Source: Streptomyces sparsogenes (GTDB taxonomy: Bacteria > Actinomycetota > Actinomycetes > Streptomycetales > Streptomycetaceae). From it: a DNA stretch of 64,000 nucleotides. The stretch lies in contig NZ_MAXF01000178.1 in NCBI RefSeq assembly GCF_001704635.1, positions 1 through 64,000 of the forward strand. Reading direction: 5' to 3'. A program made the position numbers and the translations under genes. The notes under the pieces are model-generated. The model had not been told where the DNA came from and ran no database searches. It saw nothing but the letters and a program-made list of their open reading frames with translations. This document shows positions 26,082 through 31,638 of this stretch, piece after piece. Position 1 is the first letter of the stretch. The number at the start of each line of letters is the position of its first letter.

Positions 26082-26118
26082 ATCCTGCACAGCAGCTCGA
26101 CGGCCTGTCAACTAGAAT
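26082..26118. promoter_or_regulatory. Divergent promoters of LuxR and XRE regulators
   Basis: Minus strand: TTGACA (26111-26106), 18-bp spacer, CAGGAT (26087-26082) towards the LuxR gene. Plus strand: a strong -10 TAGAAT at 26113-26118 towards the XRE gene. The -35 regions overlap, so binding by either regulator could switch both genes. Confidence 0.5.
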
Positions 26119-26205
26119 GAATCGGCGACGGGTTGAAGACCCATGTGTGCTGATATCCGCCGGACAGCCGCGGCGGGCGCCGACGAGCGACGGGAGAGGT
26201 GCGCC

Positions 26206-26679
26206 GTGACAGGGGAGGAGCCCACGCGGTCGGCGCTGGCCGACAGGATCGACGCTCTCTTCGAGATCGTGCGCAGACCCGACCGCCAGCAGTACAGCCA
26301 CGAGGAAGTGGCCCGGGCCTGCCGCGAGGCCACCGGTGAGACCTTCTCGGCCACCTATCTGTGGCAACTGCGCACCGGGCGGCGGGACAACCCGACCAAG
26401 CGCCATCTGGAGGCGCTGGCGCGGTTCTTCCAGGTCCCCCCGGCCTACTTCTTCGACGACGAGCAGGGCACGGAGATCGCCCGCGAACTGGAGCTGCTCG
26501 GCGCGCTGCGCGACGCGGGCGTCCGGGACGCGGCGCTGCGCGCGGTGAACCTCTCCCCGGAGGGGCTGGGCAGGATCCGCGACGTCATCGAGGCGATCGC
26601 CCGGCGCGAGGCGCGGGCCGCGGCGGAGGCGGAGGCGGAGGCGGAGAAGGGTGCGGGGCGCCGCCCCGACCGGCGCTGA
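26206..26679 (+). CDS. XRE-family (EspR-like) helix-turn-helix regulator
   Basis: The protein has 157 residues. The N-terminal HTH (EVARACREATGETFSATYLW then QLRTGRRDNPTKRHLEALAR) matches the EspR-like XRE subgroup, with FFQVPPAYFFDDEQ directly after it. A C-terminal helical part (LELLGALRDAGVRDAALRAV) probably dimerises, and the tail is Ala/Glu-rich. GTG 26206 is preceded by GAGAGG, and an in-frame ATG at 26143 is less likely. This type is a common substrate or partner of ImmA-like peptidases such as the one at 21699. It ends at a strong hairpin (26790-26821) facing the RiPP precursor gene and is a plausible local regulator of it, though this is inference. Confidence 0.85.
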   Translation: MTGEEPTRSALADRIDALFEIVRRPDRQQYSHEEVARACREATGETFSATYLWQLRTGRRDNPTKRHLEALARFFQVPPAYFFDDEQGTEIARELELLGALRDAGVRDAALRAVNLSPEGLGRIRDVIEAIARREARAAAEAEAEAEKGAGRRPDRR

Positions 26680-26789
26680 CACCCGAGCCGACACCCGAGT
26701 GGGCGCCCGCGCGGACGGCCGAGGCGGCAGGCCCCCGAGCCGGCACCGGAGCCGCCGCCGGAGCCGGTCCCCCGCGTGACACCACGGGC

Positions 26790-26821
26790 GGGCCCCGCCG
26801 ACGGGGGCGTCGACGGGGCCC
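26790..26821. terminator. Bidirectional hairpin between XRE regulator and RiPP precursor
   Basis: GGGCCCCG (26790-26797) pairs with CGGGGCCC (26814-26821), and inside it CGACG (26799-26803) pairs with CGTCG (26808-26812) around a GGGG loop. One mismatch interrupts a stem of about 13 bp. It lies between convergent genes and has no T tract. Confidence 0.65.
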
Positions 26822-26879
26822 GTTCGGGGCTACGGGGTCATGACGGGCTCGTTTCGACAGGCCGTCAGGCCCCCGCCGC

Positions 26880-27047
26880 TCACACCGGCGCGTCGCCGGC
26901 GGTGATGGTGGTGATCAGCGAGAGCGTGGTGGTGATGATGGTGATGGTGGACTGGTCCGCCGCGTTGCCGGTGGTGGCGAGTTCCGCGACGGCCGCGTCG
27001 GGCGTGGTGTAGGCGGCGTAACCGCCCATCAGGTCGATGGCGCTCAT
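26880..27047 (-). CDS. Cysteine-free, Thr/Ser/Ile-rich RiPP precursor peptide (putative)
   Basis: The peptide has 55 residues. The leader-like part begins MSAIDLMGGYAAYTTPDAAV and is neutral to acidic. Residues 33-49 consist only of Ser, Thr, Ile and Leu (STITIITTTLSLITTIT), with ten Ser/Thr available for dehydration, and GDAPV forms the tail. There is no cysteine, so thioether or aminovinyl-cysteine rings are impossible. ATG 27047 has AGGAG nine bases upstream. It is divergent from a class V lanthipeptide-type kinase and HopA1-like protein, 328 bp away. I infer a substrate that is phosphorylated and eliminated to dehydrobutyrine/dehydroalanine. No name or close relative is recognised. The main doubt is that small peptides cannot be proven by sequence alone. 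Composition, ribosome site and context all agree. Confidence 0.75.
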   Translation of the reverse strand: MSAIDLMGGYAAYTTPDAAVAELATTGNAADQSTITIITTTLSLITTITAGDAPV

Positions 27048-27375
27048 GGCTGCTGTCTCCTCGTGTCGCGTGTCGTGTGTCGGGGGCGGTGCCGGGTGCG
27101 CGGGGGCCGGTCGCGATCCGCCCCGGCCCCGCCTCCCCGTCCCTGCCTCGATCCCAGCAGCCGTCGCCCGGCACGGACACCCGCAGGAAACTGGCCCAAC
27201 CCCGGGGCGCCGGCGGCGGTCGGCGCGGCGGCGAGGGGGCGGGAGCGCCCCGCCACCGCGCGAAACCGGCAGAACCTTGCCCCCCGGGGGCCGGGCCGGT
27301 GGCTCCCGACGGGCGCCTGCCAGGCCAAGTCCTGTCACTTTCCGTCCGGTCCCGCCCCTGCCTAGCGTTCCGGGC
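27048..27375. promoter_or_regulatory. Divergent promoter region of RiPP locus
   Basis: These 328 bp have no gene. On the plus strand TAGCGT at 27363-27368 fits the TAnnnT -10 consensus and lies seven bases before the kinase ATG, which has no ribosome site, so that mRNA is probably leaderless. On the minus side the precursor has a normal Shine-Dalgarno sequence and a long untranslated region with several GTGTC repeats (27060-27085). The two transcripts would differ in initiation mode, allowing peptide and enzymes to be made in different amounts. Confidence 0.5.
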
Positions 27376-28524
27376 ATGACAGCGACGATTCCGGCGGACG
27401 TGCACGGCGCACCGGCCGCACCACGGCACGATCTCGCCCCGGTGCCGCTCATCGAGGCCCCCGAGGTCGGCCTCGCGCTGACGCGACTCGGACTCCGGCC
27501 GCTGGTGCCCGACGGGCTCGTCGGCCACCCGGGACGCAATGACAACTGGGCCGGCCGCACCGAGGACGGCCGCCGGGTGTTCGTCAAACGGCTGGACCGG
27601 GGGGCGCCCGACGCGGCGGCGCGCTTCGACCGGGCGTACGCCTTCCAGGTGGCGCGGGCCGCGGCCGGCCCGCTCGACTGGAGCGCCCCGGCCTTCCTCG
27701 GCGGGGACCGCGAGGCCCTGGTCCTGGTCTACGCCCTCCTGGAGGGGGCGGTGTCCGGGGCGGCCCTGGCCGAGCGGGGCGCGTTCGACACCGGCCTGGC
27801 GCGCCGCGCCGGACGGGCGGTGGGAGAGCTGCACGGCTTCCACCCCGGCGGGGCCCCCCGCGCGGCAGCCCGGGGGACAGGGGGACTGGCCTCCCGGCTG
27901 TCCGCCCTGACCGTGGCGGAGTACGCCCGCAGCAGCGGGGGCGAACTCGGTTTCTGGGCGCTGCTGCAGCACGACGAGGACCTCCGGGCGGCGCTGCGGG
28001 CGCTCGGCGAGCGCTCGGCCGCCGCCGGGCCGGTGCCCGCACACGGCGATCTGAGGCTGGATCAGTTCCTGTTGCACGGCGGCGAACTGCACCTGTGCGA
28101 CTGGGAGGAGTTCCGCCTCGCCGACCCGGCCCGCGATGTCGGCGGCTTCGTCGGACAGTGGCTGTTCCGCGCGGCCACGCTGATGTTCACCGAGTTCGAG
28201 CCCGACGCCCCCGGGGACCCGGAAGGCGCCGACGGCGGCACCCACGCGTCCCTGGTGCGGGCCGGCGCCGGCCGGCTCGACGGCGTACGGCCGCTGATCG
28301 CCGCGTTCTGGCGGGGGTACCGCGAGGCCCGGCCGGTGGCCGACCCGGGTCTCGCGGAGCGGGCGGTGGCCTACGCCGGGTGGCACCTGTTCGACCGGGT
28401 GCTCGCCGCCGCCGCGCACAGCGCGCGGCTGACCGCCGTCCAGCGGGGGACCGCGGGCGTGGGCCGCGGCGCGCTGCTCGCCCCCGGCCGGTTCGTCGAC
28501 GTGCTCGGGCTGGGGGACGCATGA
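27376..28524 (+). CDS. Class V lanthipeptide synthetase kinase subunit (LxmK-like)
   Basis: This 382-residue protein has an aminoglycoside-phosphotransferase/protein-kinase fold. LVGHPGRNDNWAGRTEDGRR leads into VFVKRL, with Lys71 as the ATP lysine. PAHGDLRLDQFLL gives the catalytic loop (His223, Asp225, Gln230), and LCDWEEF gives the metal Asp242. The N-terminal segment RLGLRPLVPDGLVGHPGRND is characteristic of LxmK proteins. In class V systems this subunit phosphorylates Ser/Thr of the precursor and the HopA1-like partner helps eliminate phosphate. The start is ATG 27376, seven bases after a -10 element. Its stop overlaps the next start as ATGA. No cyclase domain is fused to it. Function on the neighbouring Cys-free peptide is inferred. 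Confidence 0.85.
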   Translation: MTATIPADVHGAPAAPRHDLAPVPLIEAPEVGLALTRLGLRPLVPDGLVGHPGRNDNWAGRTEDGRRVFVKRLDRGAPDAAARFDRAYAFQVARAAAGPLDWSAPAFLGGDREALVLVYALLEGAVSGAALAERGAFDTGLARRAGRAVGELHGFHPGGAPRAAARGTGGLASRLSALTVAEYARSSGGELGFWALLQHDEDLRAALRALGERSAAAGPVPAHGDLRLDQFLLHGGELHLCDWEEFRLADPARDVGGFVGQWLFRAATLMFTEFEPDAPGDPEGADGGTHASLVRAGAGRLDGVRPLIAAFWRGYREARPVADPGLAERAVAYAGWHLFDRVLAAAAHSARLTAVQRGTAGVGRGALLAPGRFVDVLGLGDA

Positions 28525-29579
28525 CCGGCACCGCCGAGCCGGCCGGGCCCGGCCCGCTGTCCCCCGCCCTGCGGGCCGCGCTGACCCACCTGCGGCTGTG
28601 CGGCACCCGGGCGGACGGCACGCCCGACATCCGGCTGGAGGGGCTCCGCGTCCCCGGCGACACGGTGCGGGAGGTACGGCAGGCCCTGGCCGCCGCGCTG
28701 TACGAGCGGTGGCACGCGGGAACGGCGCGCGAGCCGGACGCGCCCGCCCTCCCGCCGCGCCGCGACCACCCCTTCGAGGCGCGGCTGAGCGGGGCGACAC
28801 CGCACGCGCACACGCCGGCCGAGGCCGTGGTGCGCACCCCGCCGGCGCCCGGCGGCGGGGTGCTCACCGCGGAGCTGGGGCGGGTTCGGGTGAGCCTGCC
28901 GCCGGACGCGGTGCGCGGGGGCCCGGCCGGCGGGCCGCCGGGCGCGGGCGCGCGGGTGGTCGTGGAACTGCCCGCCGTACGGCCGGCCCTGTCACCGGGT
29001 TTCTGGCTGGTGGACGGGGCGGACGGGCGCCCCACGGACGGTGCGGACCGCGAGCTGCTGCGGATGTACGTCCATCTGCGGTACGCGGACGCCGCGCCGC
29101 GGGTGTGGGGCGTCCTGCTGGCGGAGCTGACCGCCCGGTCCGTACCGTACCGCGCCAAGGTCCTCTCGCGCCCGTGGGCGTATCCGCGCCGCGACGCCCT
29201 CGTGGTCTATCTCGACGCGGACCGCGCGGACGCGGTGTTCCCGCTGGCGGCGGCCGTGCGCCGACTGCCGGGCGTGGGCGCGGACACCTCCGTCTTCGCG
29301 CGGCGGCTGATCCCGGGGGTCGCGGTGGCCTGGGAGCCGCGCGATGCCCGGCCCGGCCGGCCCGGGCAGAGCTTCGGCCAGCACCGGGCGGCGGCCGTCG
29401 CCGAGGGCGTCCTACGGCACGCCGCGGACCGCGAGCGCACGGACCTGGCCCGGGAGGTCGCGGCCTCGCTGCACCGCGCGGGGGCCGACCCGGCGGAACC
29501 CGCCCGCAACCACTCCTCCCCCGACCTGCCCACCTCGGCCCTGCTGACGTCGCGGCCGGCTTCCCACCCCCTCCCCTGA
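28521..29579 (+). CDS. HopA1-family protein, LxmY-like RiPP dehydration subunit
   Basis: The protein has 352 residues. LSPALRAALTHLRLCGTRAD near the N-terminus and ELLRMYVHLRYADAAPRVWG, SVPYRAKVLSRPWAYPRRDA and LVVYLDADRADAVFPLAAAV are the recognisable blocks of the HopA1 effector-like domain. That domain acts as the phosphothreonine/phosphoserine lyase-type partner of LxmK-like kinases in class V lanthipeptides and of the matching pair in thioamitides. A late segment, FARRLIPGVAVAWEPRDA, is also conserved. It is coupled to the kinase by ATGA overlap. The last 30 residues (after EPARNHSSPD) are variable. No flavoprotein decarboxylase, methyltransferase, peptidase or ABC exporter gene is present nearby, unlike in known class V clusters. 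Confidence 0.82.
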   Translation: MTGTAEPAGPGPLSPALRAALTHLRLCGTRADGTPDIRLEGLRVPGDTVREVRQALAAALYERWHAGTAREPDAPALPPRRDHPFEARLSGATPHAHTPAEAVVRTPPAPGGGVLTAELGRVRVSLPPDAVRGGPAGGPPGAGARVVVELPAVRPALSPGFWLVDGADGRPTDGADRELLRMYVHLRYADAAPRVWGVLLAELTARSVPYRAKVLSRPWAYPRRDALVVYLDADRADAVFPLAAAVRRLPGVGADTSVFARRLIPGVAVAWEPRDARPGRPGQSFGQHRAAAVAEGVLRHAADRERTDLAREVAASLHRAGADPAEPARNHSSPDLPTSALLTSRPASHPLP

Positions 29580-29615
29580 GGAATCCTCCGACGCCCCGGG
29601 GCGCCGCACGCGTCG

Positions 29616-30287
29616 TCAGCCGAGGGGGTTGGCCGTGTCGCGCAGGGCGGCCAGGACCGGGGCGTACATCCGCGCCTTGATGGTGCCGAGGGTGTCTCCG
29701 GCCTTGTTCACCTGTGCCTGGGCGATCTCCACGGCGGTGGCGCGTACGGCCTCCTCGTCGACCGCGCGGTCGACGACGCCGGCGGCCGCGGCCTCCGTAC
29801 CGCCGTAGCGGCGGGCGGTGAGCATGGCCTCATGGGCGGTCCGCGGGGTCAGCCGGGCCTGGATGAGGGCGCTCATGCCGGGCGTGAAGGGGATGTTGAT
29901 GTCCGCTTCGGGCAGACACCAGTAGCCCCGGTCGGCGCGCATCACCCGGAAGTCGTGGGCGAGGGAGAACATGGCGCCGGCGGCGAAGGTGTGCCCCTGC
30001 AGCGCGGCCACGGTGATCGCCGGGAGGGACAGCAGCCGCGCGAACAGCTCATGGACCGAGACCACGTAGTCCCGGTGCCGGTCGGAGTGGGCGAACAGCC
30101 AGTCCAGGTCCAGGCCGTTGGAGTAGAACTTCCCCGTCGCCGCCGTCACCAGGGCGCGGGGGCCCTCGGCCTTCTCCACCTCCTCCAGGGCGGCGCCCAC
30201 CGAGGCGAGCCAGTCGGGGTGGAAGCGGTTCTCGCCGTCTCCGAGATCGAGGACGAAGACGTTGTCGTGGCGGTCGAGCGTGGGCAT
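29616..30287 (-). CDS. Enoyl-CoA hydratase/isomerase family protein
   Basis: This 223-residue crotonase-fold protein is about 35 residues shorter than typical hydratases, as in delta3-delta2-enoyl-CoA isomerases. ALVTAATGKFYSNGLDLDWL provides the first oxyanion-hole segment, and LQGHTFAAGAMFSLAHDFRV the second (G-x-x-A-A-G). Glutamate in CLPEADINIPF is in the position used by isomerases (P-E-x-x). It probably isomerises unsaturated acyl-CoA in fatty-acid breakdown. ATG 30287 is preceded by AAGGAG. It is convergent with the HopA1-like gene, with only 36 bp between that contain a GCCCCGGGGC palindrome, so it is probably not part of the RiPP operon. Confidence 0.85.
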   Translation of the reverse strand: MPTLDRHDNVFVLDLGDGENRFHPDWLASVGAALEEVEKAEGPRALVTAATGKFYSNGLDLDWLFAHSDRHRDYVVSVHELFARLLSLPAITVAALQGHTFAAGAMFSLAHDFRVMRADRGYWCLPEADINIPFTPGMSALIQARLTPRTAHEAMLTARRYGGTEAAAAGVVDRAVDEEAVRATAVEIAQAQVNKAGDTLGTIKARMYAPVLAALRDTANPLG

Positions 30288-30535
30288 GGCGGCTCCTTCG
30301 AGCTGGGCGGGGACAGGCGTGACGACGGGGCACGGCCCGGAAAACCCACCGCCTCCCCGACAGCTCTACCTGCCAGTAACTTAAAGGGTGCGGCACAGCG
30401 CGGACAAGGGGGTTCCCCCCGAGGTCGGGCCGGGCCCGGCCCGAGCGCCGGGGCGCCGGGGACCTGAGGGAGAATGGACACCCGTCCCGAGCACGCGGCG
30501 AGCGGCGCTCATCTCACGGTAGGAGACCAGGCACG

Positions 30536-31402
30536 TTGTCCCGGAAGCGCGAAACCCCGTCGGCCGGCACCCCCGCGACCGGCCCCGTCCGGCCCGACCT
30601 GCGGGCCGACTGCGCGAACTGCTTCGGACTGTGCTGCGTCGCCCTGCCCTTCGCCCGCTCCGCCGACTTCGCGGTCGACAAGCCGGCCGGGCAACCGTGT
30701 GGGAACCTCCAGGCCGACTTCCGCTGCGGCATCCACACCCGGCTGCGCGAGCGGGGCTTCTCCGGCTGCACGGTCTTCGACTGCTTCGGGGCGGGCCAGA
30801 AGGTCTCCCAGGTCACCTTCGGCGGCCGGGACTGGCGGCAGGCCCCCGACACCGCGCCGCGGATGTTCGAGGTGTTCCCCGTCATGCGGGCGCTGCACGA
30901 ACTGCTGTGGTACGTGGCCGAGGCGCTGACCCTGCGCCCGGCCCGCCCGATCCACGCCGACCTCCGCCTCGCCCGGGAGAACCTGGAACGCCACACGCGC
31001 GGCAGCGCCGAATCCCTGGCCCGGCTGGACGTGGCGGCGCTCCGCCAGGAGGTGAACGTCCTGCTGCTGCGCGCCGGCGAGCTGGTGCGGGCCGAGGTCC
31101 CCGGCCGCAAGAAGAACCACCGGGGCGCCGACCTCATCGGCGCCCGCCTCAAGGGGGCCGACCTGCGCGGCGCCAACCTGCGCGGCGCCCGTCTGATCGC
31201 GGCCGACCTGAGCGGCGCGGACCTGCGCGAGGCCGATCTGATCGGGGTGGACTTCCGCGACGCGGATCTGACCGGCGCCGACCTCACGGGAGCGATCTTC
31301 CTCACCCAGGCCCAGCTCGACGCTGCCAAGGGGGACGCCACCACCGAACTGCCCCGGGCCCTGAGCCACCCCGCGCACTGGGTGTCCGCCACCGCGTCCT
31401 GA
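30536..31402 (+). CDS. Pentapeptide-repeat protein with Cys-rich N-terminal domain
   Basis: The protein has 288 residues. The N-terminal half has clustered cysteines: CANCFGLCCVALPF, then QPCGNL, FRCGIH and GCTVFDCFGAG. This resembles a metal-binding domain of the YkgJ kind, but I cannot assign the metal. Residues about 195-265 are pentapeptide repeats of A(D/N)LxG type (GADLIGARLKGADLRGANLR), which form a right-handed quadrilateral beta-helix. The start is TTG 30536, the only codon with a ribosome site (GGAG) at proper distance. No partner gene is coupled to it. It is a conserved actinobacterial type without known function. DNA-mimic activity, known for some pentapeptide proteins, is not indicated here. 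Confidence 0.8.
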   Translation: MSRKRETPSAGTPATGPVRPDLRADCANCFGLCCVALPFARSADFAVDKPAGQPCGNLQADFRCGIHTRLRERGFSGCTVFDCFGAGQKVSQVTFGGRDWRQAPDTAPRMFEVFPVMRALHELLWYVAEALTLRPARPIHADLRLARENLERHTRGSAESLARLDVAALRQEVNVLLLRAGELVRAEVPGRKKNHRGADLIGARLKGADLRGANLRGARLIAADLSGADLREADLIGVDFRDADLTGADLTGAIFLTQAQLDAAKGDATTELPRALSHPAHWVSATAS

Positions 31403-31638
31403 CGCACCCGCGGCCGGTTTCGGCCAACCTCACCGCTCAGGGCCGGCGAGGGGCCTTCGCAACCGGTGAATGATGCACGGGAACGGCCCGCGGGAAGGTA
31501 TAACCGTTTCAACAGCGGTGAGTTGACGTGTCGGAACACACCGGCCGGACGGGACACACACCGTCCGGAAGACAGACCAGCCGGAAGAGACGGACGAGAC
31601 AGGGGCCGGGCTCGGTCCGGGGGCCTCGGAGGTAACGG

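Noticed and set aside
26776..27012. Plus-strand hydrophobic frame opposite the RiPP precursor (SPAVMVVISESVVVMMVMVD)
   Set aside because: Its Val/Met run is the exact complement of the ACC/ATC repeats of the minus-strand precursor. It has no ribosome site and starts within the end of the XRE terminator region.
26830..27030. His-rich minus-strand frame (HHHHHHHH then ALADHHHHRRR) in the precursor region
   Set aside because: It is an alternate reading of the ACCATC repeats shifted by one base. It has no start signal and no similarity to a metal-binding protein. The Thr/Ile frame has the AGGAG ribosome site and a clean 55-codon length.
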